NCBI GenBank assembly: GCA_013150955.1
Contig: JAADJD010000013.1
Location: 1-64,000 of the forward strand
Source of the DNA: Calditrichota bacterium
Lineage (GTDB): Bacteria; Calditrichota; Calditrichia; RBG-13-44-9; J042
DNA: 64,000 bases
Reading direction: 5' to 3'
Numbering within the stretch: the stretch's first letter is position 1; every line of letters starts with the position of its first letter. The notes beneath the pieces are model-generated. The model saw nothing but the letters and a program-made list of their open reading frames with translations. It did no database searches and was not told the DNA's origin. The translations under genes and the position numbers were made by a program. Shown here in pieces: positions 1 through 8,784 of this stretch.

Positions 1-898
1 TATCCGAAGCAATGCATAAGATCACCGCTTCCCCAGTTTCAGCATCAATATCTCCCCAGATATCCTGGATGGGCAAATCCGTCCCACTCTCAACCCGACG
101 CCAGCTCACACCATCGTAGTGGGCAATGAGGCCGTTGTTGCCGACACCATAAATATTATTTTCAGATGTTCCCCACAATTTTTCTACCGTTTGAAAAGTG
201 GAAACATCCCTGCGATACACAAGCTTTGCGCTGCTACAAGCCTTCTTATCCCACAAATAAATGCTACCAGCTGCAAACCAAAATTTTTGAGTATCAAATG
301 TTAATATCCCCCGGATTGCTTTTATTGCCCGATTGTTTTCTTTATAAATCCGCATCAACTCCCACCTCTCTCCATCCCAATGAACCGCATTATAAGGCAG
401 CCAGGGCTGGGCGCTGTCTGCATAAATCTCTCCCACCGCCCAGATGTTGTTCTCATCAATGATGGCTACGTCATACAGCGCCCCACTGCCAAAGGGGCTG
501 GGGAACTCTATCACCTGCCACTCAAAATCATGGCTGGTGGTATCCATGGTTGTTAGGGTAAGGGAGTTGCTTCGGGCCAGCATCTGGCCATTTTGCAACA
601 AGCGGGCCTGGTAGGTGTAGGTATGGTTGGGTAGCAAACCGCTGTCGTAGGCAACGGTATCGCTATCGGTCACTGCCGCCTGCCACATCAAGCTATCCCC
701 ACGCCACAGTTGCCACACCCCATCCTCCGGCACCGGCTCCACCTGCAGCCGCAGCCACACCTCGGTGACCAGCACCGCATCCGCCTCCACCTTAACCGTC
801 AAGCCGCTGCCCACAACCGGCAGACTTAGCCGCTCGCATCCCCACACCATCCAGATGAGCAACACCCAAAGCAAAATATTTTTGCCATATCCGGGCAT
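1..898 (-). CDS. Secreted lipoprotein with propeller-like repeats (3' part outside window)
   Basis: The reading frame is open from an ATG at 898 to the window edge, so the C-terminus is missing. About 299 residues are visible. They begin with a hydrophobic signal peptide ending in a lipobox (LIWMVWGC), so the product is probably a lipoprotein. A fibronectin-III-like stretch follows (about residues 28-120), then aromatic repeats such as YDVAIIDENNIWAVGE, NAVHWDGERWE and IAHYDGVSWRRVE. These resemble the short propeller blades of secreted proteins common in Ignavibacteria and Calditrichota. A GGAGG sequence at 905-909 (minus strand) fixes the start. The function is unknown; surface binding or sensing is only a guess. 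No operon partner is visible. Confidence 0.8.
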   Translation of the reverse strand, partial: MPGYGKNILLWVLLIWMVWGCERLSLPVVGSGLTVKVEADAVLVTEVWLRLQVEPVPEDGVWQLWRGDSLMWQAAVTDSDTVAYDSGLLPNHTYTYQARLLQNGQMLARSNSLTLTTMDTTSHDFEWQVIEFPSPFGSGALYDVAIIDENNIWAVGEIYADSAQPWLPYNAVHWDGERWELMRIYKENNRAIKAIRGILTFDTQKFWFAAGSIYLWDKKACSSAKLVYRRDVSTFQTVEKLWGTSENNIYGVGNNGLIAHYDGVSWRRVESGTDLPIQDIWGDIDAETGEAVILCIASD

Positions 899-1194
899 GT
901 TTTTCCTCCATGGCTGTGAAATACCTTTACATCCAATCACCCTCCAACCGTCTGGAGGGCCGGCTTTTCTTAGATAATCATTAACCAAAGACCGGTCGAT
1001 TCCAAAACCGTGGATTCCATTCCAGAAGGCCTGTTTTTCCCTGGGAAGGCATTCCTAAAATAATTTTTTCTGTCAGAATATTTCAACTAAAAATCTGGCC
1101 GGAGGGTCATTTTTACCATGACTGGCATTTTCATCCTGCAAATCTAATCATTGTTCTCTGCATTGGCCGGCGAATACACGCGAATTGACAGAAA
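899..1194. other. Gap upstream of the lipoprotein gene
   Basis: No gene is supported here. A perfect hairpin lies at 940-959 (CCCTCC, 8-base loop, GGAGGG) and is followed on the plus strand by a pyrimidine-rich run. It could be a weak plus-strand terminator or part of the lipoprotein leader. The rest shows no clear signal until the dispersed repeat begins. Confidence 0.4.
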
Positions 1195-1395
1195 CCCCAA
1201 CAATGCATCAAACCGCAAATCATGCGAATGAATCCAAAATCTATCCACAAAATTGCGAATAAACCTCGAAACGAATTTTTATCCAGATACAATCCAATAC
1301 ATTCTACTAACTTTATTGGTGTCAATTCGCATAATTCGCGGTCAAAAGCATCATTTGGGTTCATTCGGGTAATTCGTGGGCTATTGCATAATCAC
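1195..1395 (+). repeat. Dispersed fold-back repeat, copy A
   Basis: Degenerate copy of the family shared by many gaps in this window. It opens with AATGCATCAAACCGCAAATC, has the core TTTTTATCCAGAT, and closes with GGGCTATTGCATAATC. The two ends are imperfect inverted repeats of each other. It lies between the lipoprotein gene and the 3' end of the citrate synthase gene. Confidence 0.75.
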
Positions 1396-1429
1396 ACCCC
1401 AGAAAAAAATTAGATTGTGAGAAAAAACC

Positions 1430-1468
1430 GAAAATAAAAAAGCGCCGATGGAAGAACCACCGGCGCTT
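1430..1468 (-). terminator. Rho-independent terminator of gltA
   Basis: On the minus strand an 11-bp stem (AGCGCCGGTGG pairing with CCATCGGCGCT) with a short loop is followed by a run of six Ts, 23 bases past the citrate synthase stop codon. Confidence 0.85.
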
Positions 1469-1490
1469 CACTGGTAAATGCGATGATCGT

Positions 1491-2837
1491 TTAATTTCGC
1501 CGATCCAGCGGGATGTAATCCTGCTTGGCTGCCACCCCTTTGTATGCCGGTCGGATAATGCGTCCGCCATTGATCAGCTCTTCAATTCGGTGGGCCGACC
1601 AGCCCACAATACGAGCCATGGCAAAAATGGCCGTGAAAATTTCTTGCGGAAATCCCAGCATGTCGTACACAAACCCCGAATAGAAATCCACATTTGCCGA
1701 GATGACTTTGTCGGACTGCTTCACCCGGCGGAAAATCTCCGGGGTCAGCCGCTCGATGGTGTCATACAGGTGAAACTCATCCAACCGACCTTTTTCCTCG
1801 GCCAATTCCCGTGCCTTTTCTTTCAGAATGATCGCGCGAGGATCGGATTTGGTATACACCGCATGGCCCATTCCGTAAATCAATCCCTTGCGGTCAAATG
1901 CTTCTTTGCGAATGATTTTTTCGATATAATCGGCCACTTCTTTTTCATTGTCCCAGTGCTTCACGTTCTTCATAAAATCCTTGATCATATCCCGAACATA
2001 GGAATTGGCCGCTCCGTGCAATGGGCCTTTCAGGGAGCCAATCGCCGCCGCCACGGCAGAATACGTGTCCGTGTGACTGGAGGTAACCACATGCATGGTA
2101 AAAGCAGAGTTATTGCCACCGCCATGTTCCGCGTGCAGTACCAGAGCCAGATCCAGTAATTCGGCCTCCAGCTGGCTGAATTCACCACTGGGACGCAACA
2201 TGTACAGGAAGTTTTCGGCAATGTCGTAATCATCCCGCGGCGCCCGGATGATGAGCTGTTTGTTGCCGAATTCGTACAGCAAGGCATTGTAGGAATACGC
2301 GATGATGGAGGGGAATTTGGCAATGATGTTCAGGCATTGCCGCACCACATTGGGAATGGAAATGTCATCCGGGTTATCATCCAGTGTATAGAGGGTTAGC
2401 ACGTCCCGCTGCAGGGCATTCATGACGTTGGGAGAAATGAATTGCAGGATGCTGTTTTCCACAAACAGCTTGGGAAGGTGCATTTGTTGTTTCAGATGCG
2501 CCTCAAATTCTTCCAGTTCCTGGCGCGTGGGCAGTTTTCCGAAAAGCAACAGGTAAGACACTTCGGAGAAACCGTGACGTTTCTCGGCCTGCAGGCCTTT
2601 GACAATGTCACGAATGTGAATGCCGCGATAATAAAGCTCGCCATCGACCGGAATGATCTTGTCGCCTTCCTTCTTAAATCCAACCACCGAAGAAATTTGC
2701 GTTAAACCCGCCAGAACACCCGAGCCGTCCGCGTTGCGCAACCCGCGCTTCACATCAAACTTTGTATACAGTTCCTTGTCGATGACGTTACGTTGAAGGA
2801 TGGTTTCAGATGCTTTTTTCAAAAAGTTGTCATCCAT
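1491..2837 (-). CDS. gltA: Citrate synthase
   Basis: Condenses oxaloacetate and acetyl-CoA to citrate and CoA, the entry step of the TCA cycle; cytoplasmic. The 448-residue product has the family's signatures: HAEHGGGNNSAF (about 235-246), GPLHGAAN with the substrate-binding His at 274, GMGHAVYTKSDPRA with the catalytic His at 325, NVDFYSG with the catalytic Asp at 384, and the arginine-bearing GWSAHRIEE near 411-420. The length fits the longer citrate synthases with an N-terminal extension. AGGGGA lies upstream of the ATG. It is monocistronic, with its own terminator downstream and a divergent neighbour upstream. A 2-methylcitrate synthase activity cannot be excluded by eye. Confidence 0.95.
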   Translation of the reverse strand: MDDNFLKKASETILQRNVIDKELYTKFDVKRGLRNADGSGVLAGLTQISSVVGFKKEGDKIIPVDGELYYRGIHIRDIVKGLQAEKRHGFSEVSYLLLFGKLPTRQELEEFEAHLKQQMHLPKLFVENSILQFISPNVMNALQRDVLTLYTLDDNPDDISIPNVVRQCLNIIAKFPSIIAYSYNALLYEFGNKQLIIRAPRDDYDIAENFLYMLRPSGEFSQLEAELLDLALVLHAEHGGGNNSAFTMHVVTSSHTDTYSAVAAAIGSLKGPLHGAANSYVRDMIKDFMKNVKHWDNEKEVADYIEKIIRKEAFDRKGLIYGMGHAVYTKSDPRAIILKEKARELAEEKGRLDEFHLYDTIERLTPEIFRRVKQSDKVISANVDFYSGFVYDMLGFPQEIFTAIFAMARIVGWSAHRIEELINGGRIIRPAYKGVAAKQDYIPLDRRN

Positions 2838-3081
2838 AGTGATGTCCCCTTTGCTTTAATTTAAAGTTGACCACCATTGGTCTGGTAAAAATTAATAAAA
2901 TTTCAAACACTAAGAAACACTTTTCGATTTATTTCATGCCCTGAAAGGTTTGGAGTTTCCGCAAAATTATTTTTTACTTCCGAATTTTTTTTACTCTATC
3001 TAACTTTTTCGTTCAAATCGCAATGGGACTTTAGCCAAATTTGGGCAACCAAATCGTGGAACATAGAAAGGGGAGAAGAAT
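2838..3081. promoter_or_regulatory. Divergent promoter region gltA / ftcD
   Basis: A 244-base AT-rich spacer separates the two divergent genes and must hold both promoters. I cannot pick convincing -35/-10 pairs. The sequence AAAGGGGAGAAGA just upstream of 3082 is the ribosome binding site of the plus-strand gene. Confidence 0.4.
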
Positions 3082-4914
3082 ATGGCCGAACGCCTGGTTG
3101 AATGCGTACCCAATTTTTCGGAAGGGCGCAACAAGAAGGTCATCGATCAAATCACGGCCGAAATTACCTCGGTAGCCGATGTGAAGTTGCTTTCGGTAGA
3201 GATGGGCGCCGATGTGAATCGCACGGTGGTGACATTCATTGGCCCGCCCGAGGCGGTGAAAGAAGCGGCTTTTCGGGCGATTAAAAAAGCTGCCGAACTG
3301 ATCGATATGCGGCATCACAAAGGGGCACATCCTCGCATGGGAGCCACCGATGTGTGTCCCTTCGTTCCGGTCAGTGGCATCACCATGGAAGAGGTGGTGG
3401 AACTGTCCCGTGAGGTGGCACAACGAGTGGGCGAGGAACTGGGCATCCCCGTGTATCTATACGAAGAATCGGCGACCCGCCCGGAGCGTAAAAGCCTGGC
3501 CAACATTCGTGCCGGGGAGTACGAGGGATTGCCCGAAAAATTAAAAGATCCCCGGTGGAAACCGGATTTTGGGCCGGCAGAATTTAACGCCAAGGCCGGT
3601 GCGACCGTTATCGGTGCGCGGGAATTTCTGATCGCCTATAACATTACCCTAAATACGCGGGAAAAACAATATGCCACCGATATCGCCTTCGAGATTCGAG
3701 AAAAAGGCCGATCGGTGCGCAAAGGCAACATCAAGCCGTTTTACTTTAAAGGAGAACTGGTCAAATACCAGGAAAATTATTTTCCCTGCGGGAATTGCGA
3801 ATTTGTGGGCAAGACTATCGAAGAAACCGCCAAACATTGCCAGGACGTTCACCAATACGATTTGTTTGAGCTTCTCCGGATGCATGGCACCGACCCCGAT
3901 AACCCGATTGGACGTTCGGTGAAAAAGCCCGGCAAATTTAAACACGTTCGAGCCATTGGCTGGTATGTGGAAGAATACGGACGGGCACAAATCTCCATCA
4001 ATCTAACCAATTACAAGGTCTCGCCGCCCCACCTGGTGCTGGAAGAAGTGCGTCGCCTGGCAGCCGAGCGGGGATTGGTGGTCACCGGCAGCGAAATTGT
4101 GGGACTGGTACCCTTCCAGGCCATTTACGAAGCCGGAAAATATTATCTGAAACAGCAGGGGAAGTCCACCGGTGTACCGGTAATGGACGTCATCGAAACG
4201 GCGATTTATTCCATGGGACTGAACGATGTCTCTCCTTTTGATCCGCAGGAAAAGATCCTGGGGTTGCCGTCCACGCCAGAATCGGCACTGGTGGAAATGA
4301 AGGTGAATGAGTTTACCCACGAAGTGAGCCGGGAAACACCGGCGCCGGGTGGTGGATCCATTGCGGCACTGGCCGGTGCCCTGGGAGCCGCGCTGGGCTC
4401 CATGGTCAGCAATCTTGCCATTGGCAAACCGGGTTACGAAGCAGTGGAAAATGAGCTGAACCAGCTGGCGGAACGCGCTCAGGAAATTAAGGATAAATTG
4501 TTAAAAGCCGTGGATGACGACACCAACGCCTTCAATGCCTACATGGAAGCGCGACGGATGCCCCAGAACACACCGGAGGAAAAGGCGGCTCGCGAAAAGG
4601 CCATTCAGGACGGGCTAAAACAGGCCGTTAACGTGCCATTCACGACCGCTCAGCTCAGTATGGAGGCGTTAAAGGTCTGCCGGGAAGCCGCCGAAAAGGG
4701 GAACGTGAATTCCATCAGCGATGCGGGTGTGGGAGCCCAGATGGCCTATTCCGGTGTGCTGGGCGGCGTGTTTAATGTGTGGATCAACCTTCCGCCCATC
4801 AAAGATGAAGCATTTGTCCAGGACATGAAAAACCGCTGCGATGCCCTGGAACGGGAAGCCCGTCGCCTTCTGGACGAAACGCTGAAGTTTGTGTGGGATA
4901 AAATCCGAAGCTGA
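3082..4914 (+). CDS. ftcD: Bifunctional glutamate formimidoyltransferase / formimidoyl-THF cyclodeaminase with a zinc-finger-like insert
   Basis: Transfers the formimino group of formiminoglutamate to tetrahydrofolate, then cyclises it to methenyl-THF with release of ammonia; last step of one histidine degradation route. Domains in order: N-terminal formiminotransferase half (about 1-180, VECVPNFSEGRN, and HKGAHPRMGATDVCPF with the catalytic His near 82), C-terminal formiminotransferase half (about 181-215 and 285-390), and the cyclodeaminase (about 405-610, TPAPGGGSIAALAGALGAAL and the DDDTNAFNAYMEARRMP loop). At 610 residues it is longer than the roughly 540-residue mammalian enzyme. The extra length is an insert (about 219-285) carrying C236-x2-C239-x12-H252-x4-H257. 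No other hut gene is in the window. Confidence 0.93.
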   Translation: MAERLVECVPNFSEGRNKKVIDQITAEITSVADVKLLSVEMGADVNRTVVTFIGPPEAVKEAAFRAIKKAAELIDMRHHKGAHPRMGATDVCPFVPVSGITMEEVVELSREVAQRVGEELGIPVYLYEESATRPERKSLANIRAGEYEGLPEKLKDPRWKPDFGPAEFNAKAGATVIGAREFLIAYNITLNTREKQYATDIAFEIREKGRSVRKGNIKPFYFKGELVKYQENYFPCGNCEFVGKTIEETAKHCQDVHQYDLFELLRMHGTDPDNPIGRSVKKPGKFKHVRAIGWYVEEYGRAQISINLTNYKVSPPHLVLEEVRRLAAERGLVVTGSEIVGLVPFQAIYEAGKYYLKQQGKSTGVPVMDVIETAIYSMGLNDVSPFDPQEKILGLPSTPESALVEMKVNEFTHEVSRETPAPGGGSIAALAGALGAALGSMVSNLAIGKPGYEAVENELNQLAERAQEIKDKLLKAVDDDTNAFNAYMEARRMPQNTPEEKAAREKAIQDGLKQAVNVPFTTAQLSMEALKVCREAAEKGNVNSISDAGVGAQMAYSGVLGGVFNVWINLPPIKDEAFVQDMKNRCDALEREARRLLDETLKFVWDKIRS

Positions 4915-5003
4915 TCCAGCGTTCCAATCTTTCATGTTGTTGGGAATTGGAAACCGATAGGGCGGGGAATCGTATATCCCCCAAAAAAATCCGGAGGGTT
5001 TCC

Positions 5004-5906
5004 ATGAAGCGTTTGGTTGCTTTACCCGGCTGGCTGGGTTCCATTCTATTGATCATTGGATGGCTCTTCCCCCTCTCCTCACCTGCCGCACCGCCTTCCA
5101 GTGCCTGGTTGGGGGTATTTGTCCACACGATGGGTAGTGAGGCTCTGGATGACAGGGGACTGGATTTTGGGGTGCGGATCGGCTACGTTATTCCTGATAG
5201 TCCCGCCGATGAGGCTGGCTTGAAGAAAGGCGATATCATTGTTCGCGTGGATGATCGACCCATTTACTCCCCCAAACGATTGGCCTGGTTAATGGGTCAG
5301 TATGAACCCGGCGATGAAGTGACCCTGGAAATCTACCGCGACGGAAAAAAGAAGTTGGTGACGGTGCAGCTGGGGAAACGCCCGCGCCACCGTATTGGAT
5401 TCCTGAAGCGGACTTACCTGGGAGTGAAATTACAGACGCTGAATCCCGCCCTGCGGAAATTCTTTGGCGCACCAGAAGACCAGGGCGTCCTGATTGCAGA
5501 AGTTCATGAAGACAGTCCTGCAGCAGAAGCCGGCTTGCAGGTGGGAGATGTGATTTTAAAAATGGATCGCAAAATTATCCGCAGCATCCGGGATGTGTAT
5601 CGGGTGCTGGACTTTTTTGAGCCCGGTGATGAGATCACTGTGGAAATTCTACGGGACAAAAAGAAGCAAAAGATATCGGTCATACTGGGTGAACGCGAAG
5701 CTGAGGACGGGTGGTTTGAAGGTAGAAAGTTGTGGGGCCATTTCCCTGTTCCGGATCTGGAATATGAGCTGGGCATTTCACCGGAAGAGCTGGAAGAATT
5801 AAAAGAAAGATTGAAGGAGTTGCAGGAATTTTTCCGGGAATGGACTCCGGAAATCCGGGAACAGTTTCGGACATTGCGGGGCTGGTGGGAAGCGGGTTCC
5901 ATTTAA
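5004..5906 (+). CDS. Secreted protein with two PDZ domains and no protease domain
   Basis: The start at 5004 is chosen over in-frame upstream codons because GGAGGG lies 6 bases before it and it opens directly into a signal peptide (about residues 1-28). Two PDZ domains follow, about 34-125 and 137-230. Each has the DSPA-x-EAGL-x-x-GDI/V core and ends in a strand like VTVQLG or ISVILG. The tail (about 250-300) is charged, helical and rich in Glu, Lys and Arg. The 300-residue product lacks the trypsin-like domain of DegP/HtrA, so it is probably a periplasmic adaptor or substrate-presenting protein rather than a protease; that role is inference. It follows ftcD by 89 bases. Confidence 0.85.
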   Translation: MKRLVALPGWLGSILLIIGWLFPLSSPAAPPSSAWLGVFVHTMGSEALDDRGLDFGVRIGYVIPDSPADEAGLKKGDIIVRVDDRPIYSPKRLAWLMGQYEPGDEVTLEIYRDGKKKLVTVQLGKRPRHRIGFLKRTYLGVKLQTLNPALRKFFGAPEDQGVLIAEVHEDSPAAEAGLQVGDVILKMDRKIIRSIRDVYRVLDFFEPGDEITVEILRDKKKQKISVILGEREAEDGWFEGRKLWGHFPVPDLEYELGISPEELEELKERLKELQEFFREWTPEIREQFRTLRGWWEAGSI

Positions 5907-6125
5907 ACACGAATGATGCATGAAACTGCGGATCACGCGATTGAATTCGAAAAAAATCAACAAAATAGCGAATATATCCGGGAAAACATTTTCATCCGGA
6001 TAGAATCCAGTGCATTTTTTATTATTTCTATTGGTGTTCATTCGTGTCATTCGTAGGCGAATGCATCATCCGGGTTTAATTTGTGGGAATTCGTGCAATT
6101 CGCAGGATGATGCCAAATCCGGGAT
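5907..6125 (+). repeat. Dispersed fold-back repeat, copy B
   Basis: Begins with GATGCATGAAACTGCGGATC, carries the core CATTTTCATCCGGATAG, then GTGTTCATTCGTGTCATTCG and GCATCATCCGGGTTT. A partial second right end (ATTCGTGCAATTCGCAGGAT) follows. It sits between two convergent genes. Confidence 0.85.
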
Positions 6126-6192
6126 AGATCGCGGTTGTAAGGAGATCCTGCAGAACACGAACCATTTTTCGATCTGCTCCTGTCCAGAATAA

Positions 6193-6272
6193 AAAAAGAG
6201 GGAATGTTGCTCCCCGCACATCCCTGTTTCTCAAATCACGTCCCTGTGACCCGTGGGCTAACGCAACATTCC
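6193..6272 (-). terminator. Long-loop terminator of the hybrid kinase gene
   Basis: On the minus strand an 11-bp perfect stem (GGGAATGTTGC at 6262-6272 pairing with GCAACATTCCC at 6200-6210) encloses about 50 bases and is followed by a T-rich tract at 6193-6199. The loop is much longer than in a normal intrinsic terminator and holds smaller possible pairings (CACGGGTC, GGGACGTG). Confidence 0.65.
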
Positions 6273-6283
6273 CCAGGCAATTT

Positions 6284-8629
6284 CTATGCTTTCGCTGTCA
6301 ATGTTCTTTCTAAAATATCGGTCAAATCCTTTATCTTGTAAGGCTTTTTCAAAAATTCTTTCACACCCATCTTGCGCAACTCCTCCAGTCGGGCGGGATC
6401 GGCATATCCGCTGGAAAAGATGATTTTTACATCCGGTTTCAACTTCCAGATGTGCAGGGCAGCCTCCAGCCCATCCATTTCCGGCATCTGTAAATCCATG
6501 ATGATCACATCCAGATCTTCAGCGTGCTGTTGGAATAATTCAATGGCTTCCCGTCCGTTGTTGGCGATCAATACTTCGTAATTCATGGATTCCAGCATAT
6601 TGTAAAGGGTAATCTGCAGCATCTTTTCATCATCCACGACCATGATCTTTCCGCTGCCCAGCTGCACATTTAGCGGGGTTTCCTGCTCTTCCTCAATGGG
6701 CTTGAATACCGCCGGAAAATAAATGCTAAATTGCGATCCCTGATTGGGTTCCGACCGCACATCGATGTAACCGTTGTAGCTTTTAATGATGCCATAGACC
6801 ATGCTTAATCCCAGTCCCGTACCCTTACCCTCTTTTTTAGACGAAAAGAATGGATCGAAGATCTTGTCGATGATTTGCGGGGGAATACCCGTCCCGGTAT
6901 CGGCAATTTCCAGCTTCACGTAGGTGCCGGGTTTAATTTCGGAGGAAAACAGCATCTGCTTTTCTTTGATCTGAATGTTGGACGTACGAAAGATCAGCTG
7001 TCCCCCATTGGGCATGGCATCCAGTGCATTCATGGACATGTTCATGAGAATCTGTTCAATCTGGGTCTTGTCCGCCTCGATGTTCCACAGATTGTCAGAC
7101 AGTTCCTTTTTGATTTGCACCTTCTTGGAGACAATCCGGTTGAACATGGAGGAAAAATCATCAATGATTTGATTGAGGTTTAGAATGGTCTTGGTGCCGT
7201 GTTTGCTTCCCCTGGCAAAAGAAAGGATTTGACTGGCCAGTTGAGCCGCCTGCTCGGTGGCGCGTTCGATGGTTTCCAGATAAGTGAGCAATTTGGGATC
7301 GTTTTGAAGGTGCAGTTTTAGCATTTGCGCATTGGGCAGAATGATGGCCAGAAGGTTGTTAAAATCGTGGGCAATCCCGCCGGCCAGAATCCCCATGCTC
7401 TCCAGCCGCTTGGTACGATTGATCTTCTCGATCAGCTCCTTTTCCATGGTAACGTTGCGGATGGTGAAGATGATGCTGGAAATTTCTCCGTTTTCTTCCC
7501 GGAAGGGCTGGGAATTAATCTGAAGGATCTTTCGTTCGCGGGAATTTGCCCGATAGGAAAATTGAAATTCAACCTTCTCGCCCCCCACGATGATATCTCG
7601 CAGTTTACCGGTTAGTTCTGCATTAGAGAACGGATCGTCTTCCAGAAGGTTCTGCACCTTTAGCGAGGATGGATCGCTGATGTTGAAGATTTTGAGCAAC
7701 TCTTCGTTGTACCAGCGAATGTTTCCGTTCCGGTTACACACCAGCAGGCCAATGGGAATCTGATGGAAAATTTGCACCACCTCGTTGCGGATTTGCTGCA
7801 ATTCCTGGGTGCGTTCCCGAACACGTTCTTCCAGTTGTTCGGAATATTCGTGTAGTTTTTTGTTGAGGATTTCCTTCTGGCGATAGTAATAATTCAGCTT
7901 CAGCACCATCTCGTTAAATTTGCGCGCCAGTTGTCCCAGTTCACCTTCATCGCGGATGCGGATCTGGTAGTTGAAATTCCCATCGCTGATTTCTTCGGTA
8001 CCCTTTATCAAATCGTCGATGGGTGCCACGATTCGCTGAGAAATCTTCTGGATGATGAAAATGGCCAGAATAATCGAGATGAGACCGATGCTGAATGTAA
8101 ACCATCGCACTTTATTGACCAGCTGAGTGAAGTAATTGAGATCCAGTCCAATAATGGCCCATCCCCAGGGATTGTTGTTGGCCAGAATTGGCTGGACAAC
8201 CTCCAGCAATTGCCCATTTTCTTTGTAATAAATGAAGCGTTGTTTGCGGTTGGTACTTCGCAGCTCTTCCCAGGGGAGTGATTCCGCAGAAAATGGCACC
8301 TGAGCATCCGGCTGGTTGACCTGGGCCAGTACCTCTCCCTTCTCGCTTAAAATGACCGCATACAACACATCGCGTTGTTGAACAAAGGAGGCACTGTTTT
8401 GCTGGAGGGTCACAAAATCGTAGTTGAGCAGTGGCGTCAACACATTTTGCGCCAGATTGTCTACCAGCGTGGTGGCCCGAAGTTCGATTTGCTGATGAAC
8501 ATAATGCAGGTAAACCGTTTGCGAGAAGTAGACAAAAATCATGAAGATGATGCTCAGGATCATGCCCACAAAAATGGTAATGCGGGCATAAAGAGGTTGC
8601 ATTTTTAGTTTATAACGGAGGTTTATCAT
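6284..8629 (-). CDS. Membrane hybrid histidine kinase (sensor-HAMP-PAS-HisKA-HATPase-REC)
   Basis: Inner-membrane sensor kinase of 781 residues. Order: TM1 (about 15-38), an extracytoplasmic sensor of about 130 residues, TM2 (about 175-194), HAMP (about 195-250), coiled coil (250-285), PAS (about 285-400), HisKA with the phosphoacceptor His421 in [12 protein letters not shown], an ATPase domain (N534 in the N box, DTGTGIPP and [10 protein letters not shown] boxes intact), and a C-terminal receiver with Asp712 in [12 protein letters not shown]. All catalytic motifs are intact. The HDFNN type often passes phosphate to its own receiver or to NtrC-like regulators. No cognate regulator is adjacent. 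An in-frame ATG ten codons in is an alternative start. Confidence 0.92.
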   Translation of the reverse strand: MINLRYKLKMQPLYARITIFVGMILSIIFMIFVYFSQTVYLHYVHQQIELRATTLVDNLAQNVLTPLLNYDFVTLQQNSASFVQQRDVLYAVILSEKGEVLAQVNQPDAQVPFSAESLPWEELRSTNRKQRFIYYKENGQLLEVVQPILANNNPWGWAIIGLDLNYFTQLVNKVRWFTFSIGLISIILAIFIIQKISQRIVAPIDDLIKGTEEISDGNFNYQIRIRDEGELGQLARKFNEMVLKLNYYYRQKEILNKKLHEYSEQLEERVRERTQELQQIRNEVVQIFHQIPIGLLVCNRNGNIRWYNEELLKIFNISDPSSLKVQNLLEDDPFSNAELTGKLRDIIVGGEKVEFQFSYRANSRERKILQINSQPFREENGEISSIIFTIRNVTMEKELIEKINRTKRLESMGILAGGIAHDFNNLLAIILPNAQMLKLHLQNDPKLLTYLETIERATEQAAQLASQILSFARGSKHGTKTILNLNQIIDDFSSMFNRIVSKKVQIKKELSDNLWNIEADKTQIEQILMNMSMNALDAMPNGGQLIFRTSNIQIKEKQMLFSSEIKPGTYVKLEIADTGTGIPPQIIDKIFDPFFSSKKEGKGTGLGLSMVYGIIKSYNGYIDVRSEPNQGSQFSIYFPAVFKPIEEEQETPLNVQLGSGKIMVVDDEKMLQITLYNMLESMNYEVLIANNGREAIELFQQHAEDLDVIIMDLQMPEMDGLEAALHIWKLKPDVKIIFSSGYADPARLEELRKMGVKEFLKKPYKIKDLTDILERTLTAKA

Positions 8630-8784
8630 CTAAACCCACATACGTTTCGCTAAAAAATAAAGAATTTAGAAATATTCCGATATTTATTTCAGAGAACCGA
8701 AGCAACGCCCCTGCCGTGGCGTATCCTAATTATCGTTAGTGGAAATCGATAGATTAACAAAGATTTCCTTTTATTTTTTCCCGG

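Noticed and set aside
1131-1413. Short open frames in the repeat copies with FIRVIRG-like peptides (also near 5799, 20503)
   Set aside because: They arise from the repeated CATTCGTG-type blocks, occur on both strands, lack ribosome binding sites and have no domain.
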